A stretch of 64,000 nt of DNA from Roseinatronobacter ekhonensis (GCF_900499075.1 NZ_UIHC01000002.1:116406-180405); one strand, 5' to 3'. Positions 1 through 8,290 are shown, counted from the stretch's first letter. Made by a program: numbers and translations. Notes: generated by a model from the letters alone, not told the origin.

Positions 1-75
1 TTGGAAGAACGCTTGATCCGCGAACAATTCGTCTGACTTTGCGCGCGCTGTCGTGTCCGGTGCCAAGTCCATCAT
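1..75 (-). CDS. Unidentified flagellar-operon gene, 5' end only
   Basis: The reading frame starts with ATG at 75 on the minus strand and stays open for 25 codons to the window edge (MMDLAPDTTARAKSDELF...). The start overlaps the TGA of the upstream gene in an ATGA arrangement, so the two are probably translationally coupled. It would be the sixth gene of the minus-strand flagellar operon beginning at fliL. No family is recognisable from 25 residues. In related alphaproteobacteria motor and hook-length genes (motB, fliK) occur near here, but that is context only. Confidence 0.5.
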   Translation of the reverse strand, partial: MMDLAPDTTARAKSDELFADQAFFQ

Positions 76-2225
76 TGTGTCAGGTCCTGCGCGTCAGGGC
101 TATCGCCGAGAAGCGCGTCCAACCGCGCGCGCAACGCTTCGGAACTTTCGAGGCTGCGACGCCCTTGCGCCAACAATCCCTGCGCGTCGTCTTGCGATGC
201 TTGCCGAGAATTCGGCTGCGCCGCAACCCTTGGGCCAATGTCAGATGGATCGGGGGGTTGCGCCAAGTCCGCAGGATTTGCTGACGCACTGGCCGACGGG
301 TCTTGCAGTACTGCTATGTTGGCGGTCCCGCGACCTGTCGACTCCGCGGCATCGGACAAGGGCGGCGCGGGCGAAAATGTGGTGGAACCGTTAGCGCCGG
401 GCATTGGTGGGGACGTGGCTTGCGCGGTGTCGCGGCTCTCTGGTCTTGGCGGTTGAAGCCGTGAAGCCGCTTCCGCAAATCCCAGTTCTGTCAGCCGCAG
501 TCCAAGCTCTGTCCGCGTTTCTTGCGAGAGTGCAGCATTCTGCCATGGTTCTTGCGAGAATACCGTTGTCACAAAGGTGGTGTCAGGCGCAGTTTGCGAT
601 AGCGCGTTGAACAGTGCCGAGAGAAGGACGGTGCGTTCCCGGTCGTCAAGGCCGGTTTCGCCATCATTTGCCATTCGGAATGCCGCATCGAACTCACCGG
701 CGGTTGCCAGCGCCCGCGCAGTCAGTTGCGCGAAGCTGCGCCCCAGAGCACTGCGGCGCAGGGCAAATTGCCGGTCGATCGCGACGCTCAGAACATCCGC
801 CGGAAGCGTGCGCGCGTGGGTCTGCGCATTTTCCAGTATCAGCAGCAGGTCTTCGTCCGCGAGGGCCAGAATGTCTGGGCGTTCCAGCGCGGCAATTGCC
901 CCCGGCTGGGCCAACAAAAGCTCGGGTGTCGTCCTGTTGGCATCCGTTTCCGGATGCGACCGGTCGAGCACCGATTGCACCAAGGATGCCCCATTCGGCG
1001 CACCATGACGCAAAAGCCGGTGGATAATCGCAGGTCCCAGATGTGCTCGCAAATGGGGTGACAACGCTTGTGCCGCTCTGACGATACGGTTTTCCATATT
1101 CGGCAGTGACAGGCTTTGGCTCGGGCTGCTCAGAAAGGCCCAGAGCGCGTCGAGGTCGGAACACGCGGCATATTGCAAGAGTTCATCCGGGTCGGGCGGC
1201 GGTTCCAGATCAAGCAGGTAGGTAAGACTTCGGATGGGTGCAGTATGTCGTGTTTCTGGCATAAGAGACAAAACACTTCTGGCTTCTGTACCAAGACCAT
1301 TGCCCAGAAAGCGTTGCAACAAACGCGTCGCGGCAGCCCGATCCACCCTATCCAAAGGGTCATACAGGCTTGACCAGTTGCCAGACCCAGATTGCATATC
1401 CAACTCGGCAGGCCATGCGCTTATGAAGTCTGAAATCGCATTTGTGCAAGTCTGTTCTGGCAGGTCCTCGGGTTCTGCACCACGGGAACGTTGTGTCAGG
1501 ACATGACGCGCCGCATCGTCCGAAAGGGAAATTTGTGGACCATCCGTTGGCGGTGTGAATTGCGTATCTGCTGTGAGAAGATCGTTCGACACAGCACCTG
1601 ATATCGCACTCAATAGATTGTCGGTGACTTCGGTCGCCACCATTGGGGATGTCGCCTCTCGGGGAGTGTCCGGCGGGCGCGGCGTTGGGATCGGCGCAAA
1701 CCTGTTTTCCAAAGCGAACCTGTCTGTGGGCCGCGTGTCCGGCTGCCCGCGCAGAATTTTCGCAAGACGCTCTCCCGCCTGTTGCGCCACAGAGTTGATG
1801 GGCGGGCTGCCCGGACGGGCCGGAGGGCGGATGCCGGGGTTGGGCGCAGGGGAGGCGTCCTCTGGCGATCGAATGTCAAGCACGGCCTGTCCGATAATGC
1901 CGTTGACCGGCTCAACCCGACAGGGGCAGTTCAAAAACATCCTGATCCCGTTTTCAAGCGGCTCTACTGCGCGCAGTCTGGTGCGCGGGATCCGCTCGAA
2001 TGTCTGAGACAGATCCACCCGCAGATTAGGGGCATTGAATATCAGGTCGACATGGCCCGTTCCATCCTGCAACCGCCACTCCGTGCCGTCGGGCAGCGCC
2101 ATGACAAGCCTGGTGAAATCACGATGCTCGCCCGCGCGCAGTATGGTGTCTATGCCCTGAGCGCCGACGCGCATCGGCACACAGACGCACAAGGCAATCG
2201 CAAAGATCAGGCCCGGATAACGCAT
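72..2225 (-). CDS. Exported AMIN-like flagellar-operon protein, possibly in the MotC position
   Basis: This 717-residue protein starts with a clear signal peptide (about residues 1-22, ending VGAQG), so the mature protein should be periplasmic. Residues about 25-125 look like a beta-rich AMIN-type domain (FTRLVMALP, then repeated short strands). Residues 130-260 are proline-rich, and about 280-580 are a long run of amphipathic helices like a solenoid. The C-terminal ~130 residues are low in complexity. It begins 3 nt after motA and overlaps the next gene by ATGA, so it belongs to the motor operon. In Sinorhizobium a periplasmic protein, MotC, is encoded with motA and motB; a similar role here is inference, and the length (717 versus about 430) argues for caution. 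Confidence 0.75.
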   Translation of the reverse strand: MRYPGLIFAIALCVCVPMRVGAQGIDTILRAGEHRDFTRLVMALPDGTEWRLQDGTGHVDLIFNAPNLRVDLSQTFERIPRTRLRAVEPLENGIRMFLNCPCRVEPVNGIIGQAVLDIRSPEDASPAPNPGIRPPARPGSPPINSVAQQAGERLAKILRGQPDTRPTDRFALENRFAPIPTPRPPDTPREATSPMVATEVTDNLLSAISGAVSNDLLTADTQFTPPTDGPQISLSDDAARHVLTQRSRGAEPEDLPEQTCTNAISDFISAWPAELDMQSGSGNWSSLYDPLDRVDRAAATRLLQRFLGNGLGTEARSVLSLMPETRHTAPIRSLTYLLDLEPPPDPDELLQYAACSDLDALWAFLSSPSQSLSLPNMENRIVRAAQALSPHLRAHLGPAIIHRLLRHGAPNGASLVQSVLDRSHPETDANRTTPELLLAQPGAIAALERPDILALADEDLLLILENAQTHARTLPADVLSVAIDRQFALRRSALGRSFAQLTARALATAGEFDAAFRMANDGETGLDDRERTVLLSALFNALSQTAPDTTFVTTVFSQEPWQNAALSQETRTELGLRLTELGFAEAASRLQPPRPESRDTAQATSPPMPGANGSTTFSPAPPLSDAAESTGRGTANIAVLQDPSASASANPADLAQPPDPSDIGPRVAAQPNSRQASQDDAQGLLAQGRRSLESSEALRARLDALLGDSPDAQDLTQ

Positions 2226-2228
2226 GAA

Positions 2229-3098
2229 TCAAGCCGCCGCTTTCTTCAATTCGCGCATGGCAGATTCAAGATCGGAGAAATCGGGCCGGAATTGATGCGG
2301 CGCATTCTGGCGCCCGACTTCGATGCAAATATTCGCCGGATGGGCGTGCATATTGGCGATCAGAACCTCTCGAATAAGTTGAAAAAAATGGTCGTCTTCG
2401 GCAACGATTGCACCCATCCGACCAGCGATTGGACCGACAAAGCCATAGGCGAGAAACACGCCAAGAAAGGTGCCGGTCAACGCGCCACCGATCATTTTTC
2501 CAAGTACTTCTGGGGGTTCGTCAATCGCGCCCATGGTCTTGATGATACCAAGCACGGCGGCCACGATACCCAAGGCTGGCAGGGCATCCGCCACGACCTG
2601 AACAGCATGGCTCGTGTGCAATGCATGGTCCCGCCGTGCGTCAAGCCGTTTGTCAATGACCTCTTCCACCTGATGCGGGTCATCATAGTTCATCGACGCC
2701 GCGCGCATCGTGTCGCAAATCAACTCTATGGCGTCATGGTCTTTCTGGATTTTGGGATAAGCGCCGAAAATGGAGGACGTTTCAGGAGACTCGATATGCT
2801 CTTCTACGGCGACAGGGTTCTGCCGCGCGAGCCAGATGAGTTGGAACAACAGGCACAGCAGGTCGCGGTAGTCGGCTGCCTGCCATTTCGGCCCTTTGAA
2901 CACTTTGACGATGTCGCGGCCGCATCCTTTGATCGTGGCCAGATCGTTGCCCAGCACAAACGCGCCGAGAGCCGCGCCGCCGATCATGACCATTTCGAAG
3001 GGGAGGGCCTTGAGGATGATGGTCATGGAACCACCAGCACCAAGATAGCCACCAAAGACAAGGCCAACGACAAGAACAATTCCAATAACCGGTAACAC
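2229..3098 (-). CDS. motA: Flagellar motor stator protein MotA
   Basis: Inner-membrane subunit of the proton-driven stator that pairs with MotB to turn the flagellum. The 289-residue length and four membrane segments (about 2-20, 32-50, 170-190 and 200-222) match MotA. The cytoplasmic loop between segments 2 and 3 carries the usual charged stretch, and the segment near residues 165-185 (DALPALGIVAAVLGII) is the classic MotA/ExbB signature. Translation starts at GTG 3096-3098, preceded by GAGGG six bases upstream; no in-frame ATG fits better. No motB is seen inside the window. It lies downstream of motE after a 102-bp gap and 3 nt before the large exported protein. Confidence 0.95.
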   Translation of the reverse strand: MLPVIGIVLVVGLVFGGYLGAGGSMTIILKALPFEMVMIGGAALGAFVLGNDLATIKGCGRDIVKVFKGPKWQAADYRDLLCLLFQLIWLARQNPVAVEEHIESPETSSIFGAYPKIQKDHDAIELICDTMRAASMNYDDPHQVEEVIDKRLDARRDHALHTSHAVQVVADALPALGIVAAVLGIIKTMGAIDEPPEVLGKMIGGALTGTFLGVFLAYGFVGPIAGRMGAIVAEDDHFFQLIREVLIANMHAHPANICIEVGRQNAPHQFRPDFSDLESAMRELKKAAA

Positions 3099-3200
3099 GT
3101 TGATCCCTCGTTTTTCTATTCATGCGCGGTGGCCGCAAGTGTCGCAGCCGGAGCTTAAATTTCGGTTGCGATCGCCAGAGGTCTTGGTGGGCAATGGTTC

Positions 3201-3770
3201 TTAGTTGCGCGGGGTTCGCGCGTGACGACCCGCCAGCACTGCACTGATTCCATAGGCCAGCGTCGGGTCCAGCTCTGCCATCACCTCGCCCGCGAATTGC
3301 GGGTCGAGCCGGGCAATGAAACCGGCGGCGAACTCTGTTTCCATGGTCGAAAACAGGGCCGCCGCCTGTGGTGGTTTCATATGTTCGAACACGGTCGTCA
3401 GCCGCGTCAGGTCGGTTTCCGCTGCCGTTTCTGTTTGCGACAAAGTGGCCGCGAGCCGATCCTCGGCGGCCTGCAGTTGTTCAAGTTGGGCGCGCAGGCT
3501 TTTTTCCGCGTCCCGCAAGGCTTCGGCGCGGGCCTCCAGTGCTTTTTCGGTTTCGGCGACCTGCGCCTCGCGGGCGCGCAATGCCTCGAACAGCGCGCCG
3601 CCATCAATGGCGGCAGGGGTCTGCGCGGGCGCCGGTGCCGTATCCTCGGCGGCAATCGCGTTTGCGACGCCCAAGCTGAGCTGTGACAAGCCAGCGGCGA
3701 AAAACAGTGCTGCCAGCAAAAGCAGTACAAACCCCATGCCGGTGCCGCGCGATCTGGCGCGTTGTGTCAT
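3201..3770 (-). CDS. motE: MotE-family flagellar protein
   Basis: A 189-residue protein with one N-terminal membrane anchor (about residues 12-32), an alanine/glutamate-rich coiled coil (about 60-115) and a C-terminal MgtE-N-like helical module (VFEHMKPPQAAALFSTM ... AELDPTLA). This layout matches the MotE family, periplasmic chaperones or stabilisers of the motor known from Sinorhizobium. The start overlaps the stop of the preceding DUF6468 gene by four bases. Family membership is well supported; the exact role is inferred from family and position. Confidence 0.85.
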   Translation of the reverse strand: MTQRARSRGTGMGFVLLLLAALFFAAGLSQLSLGVANAIAAEDTAPAPAQTPAAIDGGALFEALRAREAQVAETEKALEARAEALRDAEKSLRAQLEQLQAAEDRLAATLSQTETAAETDLTRLTTVFEHMKPPQAAALFSTMETEFAAGFIARLDPQFAGEVMAELDPTLAYGISAVLAGRHARTPRN

Positions 3771-4189
3771 ACCCGCCCCCCAACCCGTGCCCGCGTTGTG
3801 CGCAAGCGCTTTTCAGGCGCACGCGCCAAGGGTTCGAAATCCGTGCCACGATCATCCCAGACCGCGCTGTTGGCGACGGACGGCGCCGGGTCTGGACTGC
3901 GCTCTGCCATGTTTGGCCGCTCAGCGGCCATCAGCAGTTCCAACCGGCGCGCGGCTTGTTCTGCGGCGGTGATCTGCTCTTGCAGCATGCGTTCGCGGCC
4001 CGTCGAGCTTGCTTCGGCCTTCGCCAACGCTTTTGTCAGTTGATCGACCTGCGACGACAGGAGCGCGATGGCGCGCCCCACATCCCCGTCGAGCCGGGTG
4101 AAGGCGCGCAACCTGCGCGACAACAGCATACAATAGGCCGCTGCCAGCAGGGCGCACGTTCCGATGGCGATATCTGCCAAGATGTCCAT
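3767..4189 (-). CDS. DUF6468 flagellar-locus membrane protein
   Basis: A 140-residue protein with one membrane helix (about residues 5-22), then basic residues and a coiled coil (about 40-100), and a polar tail. This resembles DUF6468, a family of unknown function found in alphaproteobacterial flagellar clusters. It lies between fliL (13-bp gap) and motE (ATGA overlap), so it is co-transcribed with them. The single-anchor plus coiled-coil design suggests a scaffold near the basal body, which is inference. Confidence 0.7.
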   Translation of the reverse strand: MDILADIAIGTCALLAAAYCMLLSRRLRAFTRLDGDVGRAIALLSSQVDQLTKALAKAEASSTGRERMLQEQITAAEQAARRLELLMAAERPNMAERSPDPAPSVANSAVWDDRGTDFEPLARAPEKRLRTTRARVGGRV

Positions 4190-4201
4190 AGTCGCGGCTC
4201 C

Positions 4202-4696
4202 TTAGTTCAAGATGAATTCGGTAATCAGGAAATCGTTGATGAGGTCTTCGCCCGCGACCATCTGCAAGCGGCGCAAAAGCTGTGCCCGAAGCCGGATCAG
4301 AATGGTCGGGTCCTCCAGGTCACGCGGCTCTATCGCGCGCAGGTAGGTGTTGATCACGGACAGAAACCGCGGACGGAATTGTTCGGCCTCTGCGAGGCGA
4401 TTGTCGGCGACCTCTATATGGGCCGACAGCCGCAGATGCTGCGACGCACCGGGCGTGGCCAGCGACAAAGTGAGTTGTTCGATGGGCATATAGACGGGCG
4501 CAGGGCGGCTGTCTGCACTGTCGGCATGTGCGGCAGGCTTGGGTTCGTTTGACAGAATCAGCCCCGAATAGACGGCATAAAAGCCGCCGCCACCAAGGAC
4601 CAACGCCCCGACAGCGCCCATAAGAATAGGCTTCAAGCTACTCTTTTTAGGAAGAGTTTCAGGGTCGACGGGTGGTTCGTCCGCGGTTTGCGACAT
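4202..4696 (-). CDS. fliL: Flagellar basal body-associated protein FliL
   Basis: FliL sits around the stator and modulates motor torque. The 164-residue protein has a short cytoplasmic N-terminus, one membrane helix (about residues 25-45) and a periplasmic FliL domain (YMPIEQLTLSLA ... LRLSAHIEV ... INTYLRAI ... LLRRLQMVAGEDLINDFLITEFILN). The C-terminal signature is typical. It is the first gene of the minus-strand operon fliL-DUF6468-motE-motA and is divergent from fliF across a 124-bp region that holds a CtrA-like box. Confidence 0.95.
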   Translation of the reverse strand: MSQTADEPPVDPETLPKKSSLKPILMGAVGALVLGGGGFYAVYSGLILSNEPKPAAHADSADSRPAPVYMPIEQLTLSLATPGASQHLRLSAHIEVADNRLAEAEQFRPRFLSVINTYLRAIEPRDLEDPTILIRLRAQLLRRLQMVAGEDLINDFLITEFILN

Positions 4697-4743
4697 GGGT
4701 CCTCGCTTGGCACTTTGATTTTCTTGTTTCTACCAAAAGGTCA

Positions 4744-4758
4744 CTAACCGAATCTTAA
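4744..4758. promoter_or_regulatory. Candidate CtrA binding site between fliL and fliF
   Basis: The sequence reads CTAA, seven bases, TTAA, one mismatch from the CtrA consensus TTAA-N7-TTAA. It lies in the only divergent gap of the flagellar block, 47 bp upstream of fliL's start and 62 bp upstream of fliF's start. CtrA controls flagellar genes in Rhodobacterales (established knowledge); use of this particular site is inference. Confidence 0.45.
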
Positions 4759-4820
4759 GTCATGGCGGCGATGTTGGCAGTGTCGAACGGGCAGAAGGCC
4801 CGCAGGAAGGGAGCAGTGCA

Positions 4821-6386
4821 GTGCAGCAGGTTCAGGCGTTCTGGACGACACTCGATACCAAGCGCAGGCTGATGCTGGCGGGTGTGGGCGTTGGCGCGTT
4901 CGCGGTCATCATGTTTATCGCCCAGCTTGGGATGCAACCGGCCAAGGCATTGCTGTATGCGGGACTGGAAGAGGCCGCGGCAGGCGACGTGATCCAGGCC
5001 TTGGAAGCGCGCAATGTCGCCTATGAGGTGCGCGGCGACGCGATTTATGTGCCTGCCCCGCAGCGCGATGAATTGCGGCTGATGCTGGCCTCTTCGGGCT
5101 TGCCTGCAAATTCGCATACCGGCTACGAATTGCTCGACTCGCTGACCGGTTTTGGCACCACGTCGCAAATGTTCGACGCCGCCTACTGGCGCGCGAAAGA
5201 GGGCGAATTAGCGCGCACGATCGTGGCCAGCCCGCACTTGCGTAGTGCGCGTGTGCATATTTCCCAAGGGGTAAACGGGGTGTTCCGGCGCGATATTGCC
5301 CCCACAGCTTCGGTTTCGGTGACAACTTCGGGCGGCGCATTGAGTGCCGAGCAGGCGCGCGCGTTGCGCTTTCTTGTTGCGTCGGCGGTGCCTGCAATGA
5401 CGCCGCAGGATGTCTCTGTCATTGATGGCGCGAACGGCCTTGTGCTGGGTCCCGATGACGCCACGCAACCGGCGGCACAATCGGCTGATCGCGCGCGCGG
5501 ATTGCGGCGTAATGTCGAACGCTTGTTGGAGGCGCATGTCGGTCCGGGGCGGTCGGTTGTGGAGCTGAGCCTCGACATGGTGACGGATCGTGAAACCATT
5601 ACAGAGCGCCGGATAGACCCCGAAACACGGGTCGCCATACGCGCCGACACCGAAGAAACCCGAATGACCAGTTCGGATTCGCGTGCGCAAGGGGTAACCG
5701 TGGCGTCCAATCTGCCGGATGGCGACGCGGCAGACGATGCGGGCGCTGCGGAAAATACCGAAACCCAAACGCGGCAAAGCACGAATTACGATATGTCCGA
5801 AACGCTGCGCGAGATCGAGCGCGCGCCTGGCTCGATCCGCCGCATGACGGTTGCGGTGCTGATTGACGGCATCGAAGAAGAGCAGCCAGACGGCACACTG
5901 GCATGGCGCCCCCGCGATGCCGAAGAGCTTGCGGCGTTGCGCACGCTGGTCGCCTCGGCCGTGGGCTACGACGAGGCACGCGGCGATGTCATCACGTTGC
6001 AATCGCTGCGGTTCGAACCGACAACGGCACTCGGCACAGAGGCGCGCTCGGGTCTCTTTGCCAACACCGCTCTGGATATGATGACCCTGCTGCGCTGGGG
6101 GTTCTTGTTGGCCGTGCTGGCGATCTTCATCCTCTTCGTGTTGAAGCCGATCCTGCGCGCGGCGCGGTCCGAAGGACGGCGCGACGACAGGTTCGCGCTC
6201 GACGCTCCGCTGCTGCCCGAGGGTGGCGACCTGGAACGGTTTGACGGCGGACTGGCAGGTCAGGCTGCCGAGGATGACGGACGCGAGGATCCGGTCGCGC
6301 GCCTGCGCCGATTGATCGAGGAACGTCAGGACGAATCCGCCCAGCTGCTGCGCCATTGGATGGACGACCGAAAGGAGCCGTCATGA
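4821..6386 (+). CDS. fliF: Flagellar MS-ring protein FliF
   Basis: FliF forms the membrane-supramembrane ring that seeds the flagellum. This 521-residue protein has an N-terminal membrane helix (about 17-36), the YscJ/FliF ring-building motifs (ALLYAGLEEAAAGDVI, GYELLD), the central conserved domain (about 200-400) and a second membrane helix (about 425-446) before a cytoplasmic tail of about 70 residues that should bind FliG. It starts at GTG 4821 with AGGAAGGGA ten bases upstream. No fliG is present in the window. The stop overlaps the fliH start (ATGA). Confidence 0.95.
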   Translation: MQQVQAFWTTLDTKRRLMLAGVGVGAFAVIMFIAQLGMQPAKALLYAGLEEAAAGDVIQALEARNVAYEVRGDAIYVPAPQRDELRLMLASSGLPANSHTGYELLDSLTGFGTTSQMFDAAYWRAKEGELARTIVASPHLRSARVHISQGVNGVFRRDIAPTASVSVTTSGGALSAEQARALRFLVASAVPAMTPQDVSVIDGANGLVLGPDDATQPAAQSADRARGLRRNVERLLEAHVGPGRSVVELSLDMVTDRETITERRIDPETRVAIRADTEETRMTSSDSRAQGVTVASNLPDGDAADDAGAAENTETQTRQSTNYDMSETLREIERAPGSIRRMTVAVLIDGIEEEQPDGTLAWRPRDAEELAALRTLVASAVGYDEARGDVITLQSLRFEPTTALGTEARSGLFANTALDMMTLLRWGFLLAVLAIFILFVLKPILRAARSEGRRDDRFALDAPLLPEGGDLERFDGGLAGQAAEDDGREDPVARLRRLIEERQDESAQLLRHWMDDRKEPS

Positions 6387-6988
6387 GCCACGCCCTGTTG
6401 AAGTTGGAGTGCTTTGACGGTGATCGCGCGCTGGAGGATGGTGCGCCGCTCACCCCGCAAGATGCCGAGATGCTGCGTACGCGGGCATTTGAAGAAGGCT
6501 ACGGTGCAGGATGGTCAGATGCGCTGGAACAGATGCGCGACGAAGATGCGTTGCGCCGCGCCGCAGCCGAGGAGGCGTTGCAGGCGATCAGTTTCAGCTT
6601 TCACGAGGCCCGCGACCAGTTGGAAAGCAGTTTCATGGCACTTGCCGGAGAGATGATCACGGTGCTGTTGCCGGACCTGTTGCCCGAAGCGTTACCCCGT
6701 TTGCTGGCGCGTGAATTGCGGGCCCTCGGCACGCGCCAATTCTCAGGGCGGCTGGAGTTGCTTTGCGCGCCGGGAGCGGTGGATGGCATGTCCGAACTGG
6801 TCAAGACGGTCAACGGGATGGAAATTTTGTTGGTTGAAGAACCCAGTTTCACGGAATCGCAAGTGGCGATCCGAATAGATCAGAACGCGCGCCATATCGA
6901 CCTTGACGGCGCGATGTCCGCACTCCGCGCCGGTCTGAGTGCCCTGCCAGATCATTCGTCACCCAAGAAGGAGGCCGCGCATGGATGA
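6383..6988 (+). CDS. fliH: FliH-like flagellar export/assembly protein
   Basis: About 201 residues. The order fliF-this gene-fliN-fliP, the acidic helical centre (about 30-95) and the C-terminal half (DLLPEALPRLLARELRALG ... FTESQVAIRIDQNA) fit FliH, which regulates the FliI export ATPase. An upstream in-frame ATG exists at 6356, but the start at 6383 has AAAGGAG six bases before it and overlaps the fliF stop as ATGA, so it is preferred. Sequence conservation in this family is low, so the name rests partly on position. Confidence 0.7.
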   Translation: MSHALLKLECFDGDRALEDGAPLTPQDAEMLRTRAFEEGYGAGWSDALEQMRDEDALRRAAAEEALQAISFSFHEARDQLESSFMALAGEMITVLLPDLLPEALPRLLARELRALGTRQFSGRLELLCAPGAVDGMSELVKTVNGMEILLVEEPSFTESQVAIRIDQNARHIDLDGAMSALRAGLSALPDHSSPKKEAAHG

Positions 6989-7277
6989 CACCACATTGCC
7001 CGCAACAGAAACCGACGGGACGGGACATGCCATTCTGGGGCAAGTCCCGCTGGAGATCATTGTTTCTGTCGGTTTCGCGCGACCGATGGTGAAAGAGCTG
7101 ATGCGGCTGCGCCGCGACTCCGTATTGCCGCTGGACCGTCGTATCGATGACCCTGTGGAACTGTATGTTGGCGACAAGCTGATTGCGCGCGGGGAATTGC
7201 AGGAACTGGAAGGGGAGCAGGCAGGCTATCTTGGCGTGAAACTCACCGAACTCGCCAATCTAGACGAGATGCTCTGA
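6981..7277 (+). CDS. fliN: Flagellar motor switch protein FliN
   Basis: FliN belongs to the C-ring that reverses or stops the motor and docks export cargo. The 98-residue protein is essentially one SpoA/FliN domain (VSVGFARPMVKELMRL ... VLPLDRRIDDPVELYVGDKLIARGE). Start choice: ATG 6981 has AAGAAGGAGG just upstream; an earlier frame-open ATG at 6939 lies inside fliH and has no such site. It overlaps fliH by 8 nt and is followed after 3 nt by fliP. Confidence 0.92.
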   Translation: MDDTTLPATETDGTGHAILGQVPLEIIVSVGFARPMVKELMRLRRDSVLPLDRRIDDPVELYVGDKLIARGELQELEGEQAGYLGVKLTELANLDEML

Positions 7278-7280
7278 GCG

Positions 7281-8009
7281 ATGACATGGCGCGTCATCTG
7301 GCTTGGGCTGGCGATCTGGCTGGCGGTACTCGCGCCCGCGGCTGCGCAGGATATCAGCCTGCAATTCGGCGAGGATGGCTCGCTCGCGCTGCGGGGCGCG
7401 CAGCTTGTGGTGCTGTTGACCCTGCTCAGTCTGGTGCCCGGAATTCTGGTCATGGTGACGTGTTTTCCGTTTATCGTGACCGTTCTGGCCATCCTGCGCC
7501 AAGCCTTGGGGCTTATGCAGTCGCCGCCCAATATGTTGATGGTGTCGCTCGCGTTGTTCCTGACTTATTTCGTGATGGAGCCGGTCTTTGTCGCCGCATG
7601 GCAAAACGGGATCGTGCCATTGAACGACGGAGAAATCGCGCTGGAAGAGGCGTTCGTGCGCGCGGCAGACCCGTTCCGGCAGTTCATGGCGGCGCGGGTC
7701 GATGCGGCCACGTTCGACAGCCTTGCCAGCCTACGCCCGACACCGCAGAGCGCGCTCGGGCCGGATGCGCCGTTATCGGTGTTGGTGCCGTCCTTCATGC
7801 TCAGCGAAATCGCGCGGGCGTTCCAGATCGGTTTCCTGATCTTCCTACCATTCCTGATCATAGATCTGGTCGTTGCGGCGGTGTTGATGTCAATGGGGAT
7901 GATGATGGTGCCACCTGCCATTGTCTCGCTGCCGTTCAAGCTGTCGTTTTTCGTGATTGCGGATGGCTGGCGGCTGATTTCCGAAGCGCTGGTGCGCAGC
8001 TACTTCTGA
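7281..8009 (+). CDS. fliP: Flagellar type III export protein FliP
   Basis: FliP forms the core of the export gate in the basal-body membrane. The 242-residue protein has a cleavable signal peptide (about 1-22, APAAAQ) and four membrane segments, with conserved blocks near TCFPFIVTVLAILRQALG, SPPNMLMVSLALFLT and SMGMMMVPPAIVSLPFKL. Length and motifs match FliP. It is the last gene of the plus-strand flagellar operon; transcription probably ends at the hairpin at 8035-8070, which is shared with the opposite strand. Confidence 0.96.
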   Translation: MTWRVIWLGLAIWLAVLAPAAAQDISLQFGEDGSLALRGAQLVVLLTLLSLVPGILVMVTCFPFIVTVLAILRQALGLMQSPPNMLMVSLALFLTYFVMEPVFVAAWQNGIVPLNDGEIALEEAFVRAADPFRQFMAARVDAATFDSLASLRPTPQSALGPDAPLSVLVPSFMLSEIARAFQIGFLIFLPFLIIDLVVAAVLMSMGMMMVPPAIVSLPFKLSFFVIADGWRLISEALVRSYF

Positions 8010-8030
8010 CCAAATGACATCTGAAAATGA

Positions 8031-8077
8031 AAAAGGCGGTAGTCCCAGGGAGGAGGAAGGGACTACCGCCGATTTTT
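8031..8077. terminator. Bidirectional terminator shared by fliP and the CcsR-like array
   Basis: A perfect 12-bp inverted repeat (8035-8046 with 8059-8070) is followed by GATTTTT on plus and by TTTTTCATTTTC on minus. It can therefore end the flagellar transcript from the left and the DUF1127/CcsR transcript from the right. Its minus-strand loop also contains CCTCCTCCC, so the terminator is itself the last RNA element of the array. Confidence 0.8.
8035..8070 (-). ncRNA. CcsR-like hairpin, sixth copy and terminator
   Basis: Perfect 12-bp stem with the motif at 8048-8056 in the loop, followed on the minus strand by a T-run. The last RNA element and the transcription terminator are the same structure. 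Confidence 0.8.
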
Positions 8078-8079
8078 GC

Positions 8080-8107
8080 ACGACCCTAGGGAGGAGGAGG
8101 GGGCCGT
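8080..8107 (-). ncRNA. CcsR-like hairpin, fifth copy
   Basis: RNA stem ACGGCCC pairs with GGGUCGU (one G-U); motif at 8089-8097. This is the weakest stem of the six, yet the loop is fully conserved. Confidence 0.7.
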
Positions 8108-8137
8108 CACAATGTCATAGGCCAAAGGCCCGGTCTT

Positions 8138-8173
8138 GGGGCACCGGCAGGGAGGAGGAGGCCGGTATGCCCC
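8138..8173 (-). ncRNA. CcsR-like hairpin, fourth copy
   Basis: Eleven paired bases with a 2-nt bulge (8138-8148 with 8161-8173); motif at 8150-8158. A short palindrome (GGCC AAA GGCC, about 8120-8130) separates it from the fifth copy. Confidence 0.8.
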
Positions 8174-8174
8174 G

Positions 8175-8207
8175 CGATCGCCCTCGGGAGGAGGATAAGG
8201 GCGGTCG
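8175..8207 (-). ncRNA. CcsR-like hairpin, third copy
   Basis: Ten-bp stem (8175-8184 with 8198-8207) with one non-Watson-Crick position; motif at 8186-8194 in the loop. The motif-free hairpin 8215-8243 lies between this copy and the second. Confidence 0.8.
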
Positions 8208-8250
8208 TCTTGTGCCGCGATCCGGGTTGACCGTCCGGCGCGGTATTTGT

Positions 8251-8285
8251 GGCGGCGACCGAGGGAGGAGGAAACAGTCGCCGCC
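8251..8285 (-). ncRNA. CcsR-like hairpin, second copy
   Basis: Perfect 9-bp stem (8251-8259 with 8277-8285) closing a loop with the motif at 8263-8271. Confidence 0.8.
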
Positions 8286-8290
8286 GTAAT

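Noticed and set aside
4712..4728. Sigma-54-type promoter (TGGCAC) upstream of fliF
   Set aside because: TGGCAC at 4712-4717 matches the -24 element, but the -12 region lacks the required GC; the CtrA-like box nearby is more plausible in this family.
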